Below are positions 54,903 to 64,000 of a stretch of 64,000 bases of DNA, piece by piece. A program made the position numbers and the translations under genes. The notes under the pieces were generated by a model. It saw only the letters and a list, made by a program, of their open reading frames with translations. It was not told the origin of the DNA and searched no databases. The DNA lies in assembly GCF_016808095.1 (NCBI RefSeq), contig NC_068970.1, forward strand, positions 39,281,630-39,345,629, in the 5' to 3' direction. Each line of letters opens with the position of its first letter. Within the stretch, counting starts at the first letter, position 1. Origin of the DNA: Vigna angularis (lineage: Eukaryota > Streptophyta > Magnoliopsida > Fabales > Fabaceae).

Positions 54903-57900
54903 CTATTTGACACTATTGTGATCCATAATTCCTAGTTCATTTCTTATTGTATAAAATCTTTCCTTATTCAAAGGTTTTGTTAAAATGTTAGCCCATTGAT
55001 GCAAGGTATTCACATATTCAATTTTAATCTCACCCTTAAGGATGTGATCTCTTATGAAGTGGTGCCTTATTTCAATATGCTTTGTTTTAGAATGAAGAAC
55101 ATGATTCTTAGTTAAATTTATAGCACTAGTATTATCACACTTTAGAGATAGAGATATACCATAGTTTTCTAGTTGGGTCTTGTCCAAAGAGACTGCGCAC
55201 AACAACTTCCAGCTGCTATGTACTCGGCTTCCGTGGTGGATAATGCCACACAAGCCTATTTCTGTGAATGTCAGGAAACTAGAGAGCAGCCTAATAGATG
55301 ACAAGTGCCATTAGTGCTTTTTCTGTCTAATTTGCAACCACCAAAGTCTGAATCACTATATCCTTCTAGGAAAATGTTTGAACCACTAAGGTACCACAAT
55401 CCAAGATTTTTGGTTCCCTTTAGGTATTTTAAAATTCTTTTTACAGCAGTTAGATGTGATTCCTTTGGTTGTGATTGAAATCCAGCAAAGAGACAAACAC
55501 TATGCATGATGTCAGGCCTACTAGCAGTTAATTATAACAAAGATTCGATCATACCTCTATAAAGCTTTTGGTCTACATGATTACCTTTTTCATCTAGATC
55601 AAGATAACAATTCGTGGCCATTGGGGTGGCAAGCTTCCTTGCATTCTAGAATTTTGTACTTTTTCAATAGGTCTGTGCAATATTTGGATTGATGAATAAA
55701 GATGCCACTATCATCTTATTTCACTTGAAGTCTTAGAAAATAGGTGAGTTCTCCCATCATGGACATCTCAAACTCATCCTGCATTGTCTTAGAAAATTCT
55801 TTGCATAATAGAGAATTGGTTGAACTAAATATAATATCAACATAAATTTGTACAAACAATCTATCATTTCCAGAGTTTTTGATAAAAAAGGGTTGAATCA
55901 AATTTACCCCTTGTGAATTCTTTCTTGATTAAAAATTCACTTAGACATTCATACCATGACCTTGGTGCTTGTTTCAATTCATACAAAGCCTTTTTCAGTT
56001 TGAACACTTTATCTAGATACTCATAATCTTAAAAATCTGGTGGCTATTCAATGAATACTTCTTGACTATAACCCTTTATAACCAATCTGGTCTTATTTTT
56101 TATGCTTTCACCTGAATCATCCATTTTGTTTCAGAACACCCACTTTGTGCCAATAACCTGATGAGTTCTTACGCTTGGAACCAGTTCCCACACGTTGTTC
56201 CTCTTAAACTGATTTAATTATTCTTGCATAGCCATCATCTAGTTTTCATCAACAAGTGCAACTTCAATATTCTTAGGTTCAATCTTTGAAACATATGCAA
56301 CACTCATACAAAATTGATTAAGCTGACGTCTAGTGGAAACTCCCCTCGTGATGTCCCCAATGATGTTGCTTGTTGATACATTTCTTAGTGTTTTCCACTC
56401 CTTAATCGATTTTATTATGGGAGGATTAACATTATTCTCTAAAGTTTCCTCTTCCTGAATTTCTTCGTTTTCCTCTTCCTCTCTTTCAAAATCACTTGCA
56501 TCTACACACTTTCTGGAATGCATTTGATTAACAGTAGTATCAATGTATTCATCAAATGCAACATGTACAGATTCCTCAACACACATAGTTCTTTTGTTAT
56601 ACACTCTGTATGCTTTACTAGAAAGTGAATAACCAATAAAGATAGCCTCATCGACTTTAGAATCGAATTTACCTAAGCTTTCTTTGTCATTGTTAAGGAC
56701 AAAACTTACAACCAAAGATCCTCAAGTGTGTGATATTTGGCTTCCTTCCCTTGAACAGCTCGTAGGGAGTACATAACATACTATGCTTACAACATTCGCT
56801 CAGAAATACTTTGGCAAGTCTCTCTCGTTGAGCATAGTTTTTGCCAGCTCTTCCAATGCTCTGTTCTTCCTTTCAACAATTCCTTTCTGCTGAGGGGTTC
56901 TTGGTTCAGAAAATTTGTGAGAAATCCTCATTTTTGCACCATAGTCATCAAAAACCTCATTCTGAAATTCCTTGCCATGATAACTCCTTATGAACTTGAT
57001 TTTGAGTTCCTTTTCGTTTTGAATCATGGCATCGAACTTCTTGAACACCCTAAAAGTTTCACTTTTGGCAGAAATAAAGAAGGTCAAAGTATAACGAGAG
57101 TAATCATCAACAATCACCAAGCCATACAGATTTCCTCCAGGACTTCTGAATCTTGAAGGGCCAAACAAGTCCATATGTAACAATTCAAGAGGTCTAGTAG
57201 TAGACATCTCTCTTTTGTTTTTAAAGGACGCCCTTGTTTGCTTCCCTTTTTGACAAGCGTCACATAGTCTATCAGAGATATAACGTATGTTTGGAAGACC
57301 AATAACTAGATTTTTAGACACAAGTTTATTTAACTAACCCATATTAATATGAGCTAATATTTTATGCCAAATCCAAGCGTCATCCTCTTTAGACATTAAG
57401 CATACAATAGACTTAAATGATGTTTTTCTGAAGTCAATCATGCAGATGTTGTTGTATCTTTTTCTAATCAATAACAGTTCATCAGTTGACCCATTACTTA
57501 TTAGACAATAGTTTGGTTCAAACGTTATCTTTAGACCTTTGTCACACAATTGACTAATACTAAGCATATTATGTTTTAAACCTTTAACTAGTAATACATT
57601 CTCAATTTCATATTCGGAGGGTGTTTGAATTTTACCAATACTAATGATAATACCCTTGTTGTTATCACCGTAAGTGACATGATCAGTAGTCCTGTGAGTG
57701 AGGCTTGTGAATTTGGCTGGATCTCCTAACATGTGTCTTGAACATCCGCTATCCAGATACCACATAAATTCTTTTGCTTCTTGTTCCAGACATGCTTTTG
57801 TTATTTCTGACTTGGCCATCATAATGAGATCAGTCCTTGGTAGATTCTCTTCCGTGATCTTCTTTTTATCATCATTTAGATGCTCATCAGCCTTCTTCAT
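54903..57900 (-). pseudogene. Copia pol polyprotein, inactivated
   Basis: Order on the minus strand: protease WYLDSGCSRHM (near 57750), pre-integrase WIWHKILAHINMG (57340), integrase 57321-56800, the linker (FDSKVDEAIFIGYSLSSKAY, 56670), RT with WVFWNKMDDSGES (about 56110) and LKKALYELKQAPRSWYE (about 55970), and RNase H CDNTSAINLTKNHVLHSKTKH (55150). The integrase DDE triad keeps the first Asp and the Glu, but the middle Asp is Tyr (codon 56980-56982). RT lacks about 60 residues before 'VFIE', and YVDD is reduced to YVD (about 55836-55844). Several stops and shifts (for example 56217, 55914, 55250). No activity is possible. Confidence 0.9.
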
Positions 57901-58179
57901 GTTTAGGAATCTAGTGAATCTCTATGCCTACAAATCCACTCTTTCAACTCTAGATTCCAGACTGTTGATAGCCCCTTTTTTTTCTGGAATAATCTTGCTT
58001 CAAATGACTCATAAAAACCATTAGTGACAGAAATACATTTATCATTACAAATAACATGCACACAGTCTAACACAGATTCACTCTTCCTCAGTATTGGAGA
58101 AACATAGGCCATTTTAGGATCGAGTAATCGATTATACAAAAAGGTTAATCGATTTTTTTTTTCAAATAGCTTTTGAAAA
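57901..58179 (-). other. Short leader between PBS and protease region
   Basis: An open frame (58139-57903, minus) without gag patterns. Copia gag normally fills more than 1 kb here, so a deletion has removed it. Two AATCGATT words lie at 58128 and 58149. Confidence 0.5.
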
Positions 58180-58194
58180 CCAACTCTGGTGCCA
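58180..58194 (-). other. Copia primer binding site
   Basis: Minus strand reads TGGCACCAGAGTTGG, two bases from the LTR end (...TCTAACA). It differs from the standard tRNA-iMet PBS (TGGTATCAGAGC) at two positions but keeps TGG and CAGAG. It sets the 5' end of the element. Confidence 0.75.
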
Positions 58195-58262
58195 ATTGTT
58201 AGAATTGATGGACTTTGTTTCTCAACAGCAAAAGGGGGATGAATCGTGTCTTATTCATAAAT

Positions 58263-58593
58263 CGAAATCAATGAAAAATGAGATATTACCAATCCATGAT
58301 ACTCGGTCTCTAAATATAGTAGTAAAGGTTGGTAGTTAGGGATGACATAAAAATTTGTATCCACATATATGTAATGGATACTAAATGGTTCAAATTTATT
58401 GTTCTGAATTAGAATAATAATATAATTATAACATATTAAAAAATTTTAAGAGAATAATATTGTGCTTAGAAAAATATTTAACGGTATTGAAATATAAAAA
58501 ATGGAGAATTTAGCATAGTTTGTTTATACCAATAAAAATAAAATGAAAAACTTAATGCATTGTCCGAAATACCGCTCTATAAGTCATATGGAT
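58263..58593. other. AT-rich DNA, no feature
   Basis: Truncated copia LTR stops near 58262; AT-rich sequence without a recognisable feature follows, up to the AT microsatellite. Confidence 0.4.

Positions 58594-58660
<67 letters not shown>
58594..58660. repeat. (AT)n microsatellite
   Basis: 67 bp of almost pure AT repeats with one 'gt' interruption. It is followed immediately by the dispersed repeat at 58661. Confidence 0.95.
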
Positions 58661-58662
<2 letters not shown>

Positions 58663-58968
58663 TTTGCTAACTTCTGTATGTCTATTTTTCACTTGGTACA
58701 TTTTAGCAATGTGTATCGGGTTTTAGTAGAAAAAAATACCCTCATATATTATGGATTCTAAGCTTTAAGGTCAAGGGTATTTGAATAAATTTCATTCTCA
58801 AAACTAAGAAAAAGAAAATAAGAAACCCCAAACCCTTACTTACCTTCCTCATTCCTCTCAATCCTTTCTCTTTCATCTCTCTCACTCCAACATTTTCTCT
58901 TTCTTCCTATGGTAGCCCTAATTGAAAAAAAAAAAACAGAAACACTAGCTGTTAAACAATATATATAT
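58661..58968. repeat. Dispersed repeat linked to an AT microsatellite, copy 1
   Basis: Matches 63799-64000 (after another AT run): both start 'ggtttg.taac', then 'cagttggtacattttagcaa' or a close form, 'tgtgta.cgggttttagtaga', 'aaaaatacc' and 'cattctcaaa'. It ends at the AT stretch carrying the LTR element. Non-coding; family unknown. A transposon terminus preferring AT repeats is one possibility. Confidence 0.75.
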
Positions 58969-59939
58969 ATGTTTCAGTATGGATTTTGTGGGACCAAGAA
59001 ACATACTTTCTTGACGCGCTTTTCTTCAATTTGGACTGCTCGGTTGCCTTCAATCGGGATCGTTCGATTGTTTTCAATCTGCTTGCTTCCAATATGACCA
59101 CTAGGTTATCAACAACTCTGATCAGTTGTACACCTGGCCGCTCGGTGATCTCCTTGGACCGGAGGGGAATGTACCTGCAAAAGACGCTCTGTCGCTCAAG
59201 TTAGGAGCGATTTTTTGAATTGTGTATCACAATTGTATGTTTGAGTTCTGATCGAACGTTAGTAGGATGTAATGGAGTGTGAGTTGAGTGTGAGTAGAAC
59301 GTGAATGGAACATACCTGGCTGGTGGCCTTGATCTTGTATTTATAAGTTGTCTCATGCACCCTGAACTGATACAAGCCCAATAAAATATAAACAGACTTA
59401 CCTAAAAATCTGGTCGGTTGCTCATAAACCGCTTATCAATATCTTTAATCAGATCTTCAATCAAATATTCTTGATTATTTTATCTTCTGCTGGACTATTA
59501 ACCCAATAGCTTTAGACGCTGGCCCAATTTTGGCTTATCATTGATAAAAGCTGTTTGCCGTGGTTGGCCATAGTGGTGACCGAACGGAGCTGAGTGGATG
59601 ACTGTTCGGTCTCTACTAGGTATAATACATATGCCCCCCAAGTCCGAGTTAAGCGTTCGACTTTAGCCATGATTAACTATAGGACTTATGAGTTTGAGGG
59701 AGGCTGCTTTTAGTCGTTGCTTATAGATGACCGAACAGTTTTGTTTAACCGAGGTCGTAAATTGCTGAGCATAAGGAGCCGAATGGCCAAATACCTGAGA
59801 CCGAATGGCCGAAAGGTCGTAAGGTTGTATGGTCATGTGGTTGTGGCACTAAATGGCTGAGAATCTTGTTAGACTAAACGACCGAACACTTGTGACTGTT
59901 TCAGTTTAGGACGAGAGTGAGTTCAAGGAGAAACTCACT

Positions 59940-60210
59940 GCTCGGTTTAGGACGAGAGTGAGCATTCATGCAGAACCTTCCCCACCGCTCGGTTTAGGAC
60001 CAAGGGTTCTCGGAGAGCGTTCCCTGGGTTTTGTGCACGAGAGTGAGCGTTTACGGAGAACGTTCCCCACCGCTCGGTTTAGGATCAGGGGTTCTCGAAG
60101 AGCGTTTCCTAGGTTTTGTGGACGAGAGTGAGCGTTCACAGAGAACGTTCCCTACCGCTCGGTTTAGGACGAGAGTGAGAGTTCATGCGGAACCTTCCCC
60201 ATCGCTTGGT
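59940..60210. repeat. Minisatellite array 1 in the LTR element
   Basis: About three imperfect units of roughly 100 bp built on 'cgctcggtttaggac', 'gagagtgagcgtt' and 'gagaacgttcccta'. Single-base changes and one short deletion separate the units. Confidence 0.8.
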
Positions 60211-60850
60211 TTATAGTCCATGAGGAACTGTCTTTACTGCTCGGTTTATAGTCCATGGGGGACTGTCTTTATTGCTCGGTTTATAGTCCATGGGGGACTG
60301 TCTTTGATTTATAGTCCATGGGGGACTGTCTTTACTACTCGGTTTATAGTCCATGGGGGATTGTCTTTGATTTATAGTCCATGGGAGACTATCTTTGATT
60401 TATTGTCCATGGGGGACTGTCTTTGATTTATAGTCCATAGGGGACTGTCTTTGATTTATAGTCCATGGGGGACTGTCTTTGATTTATAATCCATGGGAGA
60501 CTGTCTTTATTGCTCGGTTTATAGTCCATGGGGGACTGTCTTTGATTTATAGTCCATGAGGGATTGTCTTTACTGCTCGGTTTATAGTCCATAGGGGATT
60601 GTCTTTGATTTATAATCCATTGGAGACTGTTTTTATTGCTCAGTTTATAGTCCATGGGGGACTGTCTTTGATTTATAGTCCATGAGGGACTGTCTTTACT
60701 GCTCGGTTTATAGTCCATGGGGGATTGTCTTTGATTTATAGTACATGGGGGACTGTCTTTGATTTATAGTCCATGGGGGACTGTCTTTGATTTATAGTCC
60801 ATGGGGGACTGTCTTTGATTTATAGTCCTTGGGGGACTGTCTTTGCCGTT
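60205..60850. repeat. Minisatellite array 2, about 21 units
   Basis: Unit tttatagtccatgggggact followed by gtctttga (28 bp); some units carry an extra 'ctgctcggt' and are about 35 bp. The two lengths alternate irregularly, and a few units have changed bases (taatccat, tccttgg). The long open frame on the minus strand (60428-60718, MDYKPS... repeats) is a by-product of a unit length divisible by 3 in part. Confidence 0.9.
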
Positions 60851-60949
60851 CGGTTTTAAACGTAGAAGTTTGTTTTGGAATGTTCCCTGGGTTTTGTGAA
60901 TGGCCTGAACGGTTAACTCCAGATTGACCAAATGAGATGTGTGCCTGAT

Positions 60950-61130
60950 TTTGTCTTCTGCCCTGTAAGGCCGATTGACCGAATATATATGGGGTCGAAC
61001 GACTGAATACCTATGAGGCCGAAAGGCCGAGAACCTGTGAGGCCGAATGGCCGAATACCTGTAGAGCCGAAAGGTCGAATGCTTGTGAGGCCGAAAGGCA
61101 GAATGCCTGTGAGGCCGAATGGTTTCTTCT
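60950..61130. repeat. Minisatellite array 3 in the LTR element
   Basis: Short units around 'gaggccgaaaggccgaatac' and 'ctgtgaggccgaatggccga', five to six copies with changes. Similar words occur singly at 59780-59830, so the array probably grew from that sequence. Confidence 0.75.
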
Positions 61131-61852
61131 ATCCGGATCAATATGCTGGGGTATGACTGTTTCCTTGTCTGGTTCCTTACGGTCGGCGCCAAAATGTTTC
61201 AGTATAGATTTTTTGGGACCGAGAAACGTACCTTCCTGACGCGCTTTCCTTCAATTTGGACTGCTCGGTTGCCTTCAATCGAGACCATTCGGTTGTCTTC
61301 AATCTGCTTGCTTCTAATATGACCGCTCAGTTACCAACAACTCTGATCGGTTGTACTCTTGGCCGCTCGGTGATCTTCTTGGATCGGAGGGGGAGGTACC
61401 TGCAAAAGGCGTTCCGACGTTCAAGTTAGGAGCGGTTTTGGAAATTATGTATCACAATTGTATGTTTGAGTTCTAATCGAATGTTAGTAGGATGTAGTGG
61501 AGTATGAGTTGAGCGTGAGTAGAACGTGAATGGAACATACCTGACTGGTGGCCCTCATCTTGTATTTATAAGTTTTCTCATGGACCCTGAATTGATACAA
61601 GCCTAATAAAATATAAACAGACTTACCTAAAAATTTGACCGGTTGCTTATAAACCGCTTATCAATATCTTTAATCAGATCTTCAATAAGATATTCTTGAT
61701 TATTTTTATCTTCTGCTAGACTATTAACCTAATAGCTTTAAACGCTGGTTCAATTTTGACCCATCATTGATAAAAATCGTTTGTCGTAGTTGGACATAAT
61801 GATGACCGAACGATGCTGAGTGGATGACCATTCGGTCTTTACTAGGTATAAT

Positions 61853-61855
<3 letters not shown>

Positions 61856-61909
<54 letters not shown>
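61856..61909. repeat. (AT)n microsatellite, right flank of LTR element
   Basis: 54 bp of AT repeats directly after the right LTR, matching the shorter AT run before the left LTR (58960-58969); the element inserted within it. Confidence 0.95.
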
Positions 61910-61911
<2 letters not shown>

Positions 61912-62043
61912 CATCAAGTAAAGTAATAAAAACTTGAAAAGTAAATATTTGTGGTTTGTGGGAGGTTTTAAAAACATTGCTTGATTGTAAAGCAATGTGA
62001 AATGAAAACTTAATATACCAATCCTTCTACAATATTCATGACT

Positions 62044-62048
62044 AAAAA
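62044..62048 (-). terminator. Pol III terminator of tRNA-Leu
   Basis: TTTTT on the minus strand, 10 nt past the tRNA 3' end; RNA polymerase III stops at T runs of four or more. Confidence 0.6.
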
Positions 62049-62058
62049 TAATGTTATT

Positions 62059-62142
62059 TGTCAGAAGTGGGATTTGAACCCACGCCTTCTCACGAAGATC
62101 AGAACTTGAGTCTGACGCCTTAGACCACTCGGCCATCCTGAC
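62059..62142 (-). tRNA. tRNA-Leu (anticodon CAA)
   Basis: 84 nt on the minus strand. Acceptor GTCAGGA pairs with TTCTGAC (one G-T pair); D arm has GCCGAGTGGTCTAAGGC; anticodon stem TCAGA/TCTGA encloses loop CTCAAGT, giving anticodon CAA. A long variable arm (class II) follows, then T arm GTGGG-TTCGAAT-CCCAC. No intron is present. A-box and B-box (GGTTCGAATCC) promoter parts are intact, so it looks functional. Confidence 0.95.
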
Positions 62143-63724
62143 CTCACATTTTCTTTTTAAAAAATTTGTATTCTATTTCAATATACAGGTATATACCATA
62201 TCGAGATCGAACAAATTTAATATTTGAAATGGGAAATATGGTTTTTCCGTATTCAGTACAGGAGTGGAGTTTAAAGTTGTGTAGATTTATATTAACACGG
62301 ATACACCGATGGACATATTACATAAGATATTGACAAAACAGACATAATATATATTTCCAATGTTTCTATTTGCTTTGATTAAGGATTAACATCATCAATA
62401 TTTATAGTCATTGTAATATTTGTATATTACATAGGCTTTTGGGATTACAGTGGTATTGTAACCAATGTAGAATACAAAAAATAATGAATATTAAAAGTTT
62501 TTTTTTTCTAATAATGATGTACGTTAGACGGATACAGTATCAAGAGTGAAAGTGAATTAATGTATTTTCAAACTTTTAACCCACTTTAAAAAATTTTCTT
62601 CAAACAATTGATATAGATAAAATTTCTACTAAACAAAAATACAATAAATACTCATATACGATAGAAAATGGCACTAACACCACTTGGCCATCTAACTTAT
62701 TATCTTTAACTTTTTATAAGAAATGTCGTTCTATTAGAATTTTTTTATCACCAAAAAGGAATTAAATAAATGAAGAACATTTGGATATTCTAAATCCATA
62801 TACATGTTACAAAACACTGAAACAATACTAGAGTATCACAAAAAGAATAACAACTTATAACTAAAATTATGAATGCTGTTTATCTTCCATTTGGAACAGC
62901 AGATATAGTTGTACCTTGTAAAGCTTTTGACTCCCAACTTATCCTTCAGAACTCAAGTAATTGAGGTTAGAGTTTGTGTAACTCTGTTGTTGTTGTCTCT
63001 AACCATAGTATTTCTAACAATCTAACAATTGATTTCCTGCTTTAAGTTCTTTTGCTTCAATATTATATATGCTTCATAGTAAAAGTTTCCCAACAACTTA
63101 CATAAACCCTCCTCACTTACGTTCGGTTGAGCATAATTAATGTAATTGAACTGAACTTTAGTTTATCTATAATCTTTTATACTATAAAAATTAAATTATT
63201 TGTATTAAAAACTAAATTATACCATTTTTTTAGTTCAGTTTAGAAAAATTGAACTTTTGCATTTCTGAATTTTTGTATTTGTAGTTCAGTTAATTTTATA
63301 AACTGAACTTTGAACACTAATTATTAATAAAGACTATGTCAACAAGTGTATTTTTTCTGTTGTTACTGTTGACATTTTCTTTTATTCAATAACTACCTTC
63401 AATTATTATCTATTATGTATAAGTTAAAAATTGTATTACAAATGTATAAAGAGATATAACATTTTATTATACATATTTTATTTAATCTCATAATTATAAT
63501 TTTGAATATTACTTACCTAATCATCTAATTTTCATCTCATCTTCGATTTAGGTTTTTAACATAAACATAAGTTGTTCAATATTGATTATTTAATCATTAT
63601 CCATTATTTATTATTTAATCTCATAATTATTATTTTTATTTTATTAAAAAATAAAAATTGACATGAAAAATTCTTGACCATAAATATTTTGTATATCTTG
63701 TATTATATGGTATCATAGTTAAAC

Positions 63725-63728
<4 letters not shown>
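62143..63728. other. AT-rich intergenic DNA
   Basis: No gene or transposon end recognised between the tRNA and the AT repeat. Short words recur (ttcagtttagaaaaattgaac, gttcagttaattttat at 63230-63310), not enough to name a repeat. Confidence 0.4.

Positions 63729-63798
<70 letters not shown>
63729..63798. repeat. (AT)n microsatellite
   Basis: 70 bp of pure AT repeats followed directly by the second copy of the dispersed repeat. Confidence 0.95.
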
Positions 63799-63800
<2 letters not shown>

Positions 63801-64000
63801 GTTTGATAACGCGTGTACACCTGTTTTTCAGTTGGTACATTTTAGCAATGTGTACCGGGTTTTAGTAGACAAAAATACCCTTATATAACATGAACTCTAA
63901 GTTTTAACGTTAAGGATATTAATAATTTTCATTCTCAAACTAAAAAAAAAACTCTCAAACCCTTGTTCACCTCCTTCATGCCTCTCAACTCTTTCTCTCT
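63799..64000. repeat. Dispersed repeat linked to an AT microsatellite, copy 2
   Basis: Starts 'gggtttgataacgcgtgtac' and follows copy 1 (58661) for about 200 bp to the window edge, including the pyrimidine-rich 'cctctcaactctttctctct' end. Continues beyond the window. Confidence 0.75.

Larger units (their letters stand above)
50137..58262 (-). mobile_element. Ty1/copia element, minus strand, degraded
   Basis: Right end: LTR start TGTTAGAATTGATGGAC at 58197 beside the PBS. Left end: the matching LTR start TGTTAGAATCGATGGAC at 50137. Between them lies pol on the minus strand and, next to the left LTR, a polypurine tract (54039-54052, AAAAGGGGGAGAT on the minus strand). The right (5') LTR is only about 65 bp. 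The left (3') LTR is interrupted by another LTR-like insert. Gag is missing: only about 290 bp separate the PBS from the protease region. Confidence 0.85.
58970..61855 (-). mobile_element. Complete non-coding LTR element with internal minisatellites
   Basis: LTRs at 58970-59629 and 61195-61855 (660 and 661 bp), both TGTTTCAGTAT...TATAATACA, highly similar. ATATA flanks each side, but the target is an AT repeat, so the duplication is weak evidence. Minus strand: PBS TGGCGCCGACCGTAAGG next to the right LTR and PPT ACTTGGGGGGCATA next to the left, so it reads leftward. The 1565-bp internal region codes for nothing recognisable and is mostly tandem repeats: a non-autonomous element of the LARD/TRIM kind dependent on a gypsy partner. 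Confidence 0.88.

Noticed and set aside
60205..60850. CRISPR-like regular array
   Set aside because: Units are contiguous with no unique spacers, lie inside an LTR element, and the DNA is eukaryotic.
60428..61192. Long minus-strand frames made of MDYKPS-type or RPHR-type repeats
   Set aside because: They are translations of the minisatellite units in the LTR element; no start context, and the repeat structure explains the open frame.
61909..62136. Minus frame starting MAEWSKASD
   Set aside because: It is the translated tRNA-Leu gene, a common artefact.

Overview
This is plant nuclear DNA. The coding sequence is a small, intron-interrupted fraction, and most of the window is nested LTR retrotransposons and DNA transposons. 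The repeat families (Ty3/gypsy LTRs starting TGTTAAGAC with PBS TGGCGCC, copia LTRs rich in AATCGATT, a Cassandra-like 5S-bearing TRIM, repeats carrying a 'TCTCACATCGACTAG' core) suggest a phaseoloid legume such as Vigna or Phaseolus. That placement is inference from repeat style, not from a search.

Genes I can support: (1) a TIC22-like chloroplast import gene on the minus strand, seven exons from 23211 down to 12917, whose third intron is about 8 kb and packed with retrotransposon pieces; (2) a two-exon gene for a 119-residue two-helix membrane protein on the plus strand (34236-36474), with a 17-nt last coding exon; (3) and (4) two DUF3339-type small membrane proteins on the minus strand (44882-45097 and 48761-48979), about 3.7 kb apart; (5) a tRNA-Leu(CAA) gene on the minus strand (62059-62142).

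Layout. 1-5.7 kb: a minus-strand gypsy element broken by a plus-strand copia element with decayed gag and an env-like/plant-transposon-type ORF. 5.7-6.7 kb: a diverged direct repeat. 6.7-9.06 kb: one end of a CACTA-type element with dense ACGT subterminal motifs. 9.06-11.76 kb: tandem gypsy LTR pieces, one carrying a Cassandra-like 5S-derived insert. 11.8-23.3 kb: the TIC22-like gene and the elements in its intron. 23.3-26.4 kb: AT-rich DNA and a 1909-bp Mutator-like element with a perfect 9-bp target duplication. 26.9-32.7 kb: gypsy and copia remnants. 34-38.4 kb: the membrane protein gene and a Harbinger/Tourist-like MITE. 39.5-42.5 kb: retroelement ORF and LTR remnants. 44.9-49.1 kb: the DUF3339 pair. 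50.1-58.3 kb: a minus-strand copia element with inactivated pol and a ~2.4 kb LTR-like insertion in its 3' LTR. 58.6-61.9 kb: a non-coding LTR element with three internal minisatellite arrays, inserted in an AT microsatellite. 62-64 kb: the tRNA and a second AT-microsatellite-linked repeat.

The genes show no common pathway. The window mainly records repeated insertion, nesting and decay of mobile elements around a few conserved genes. Every retroelement pol examined is broken, and several keep a visible lesion at a catalytic position.
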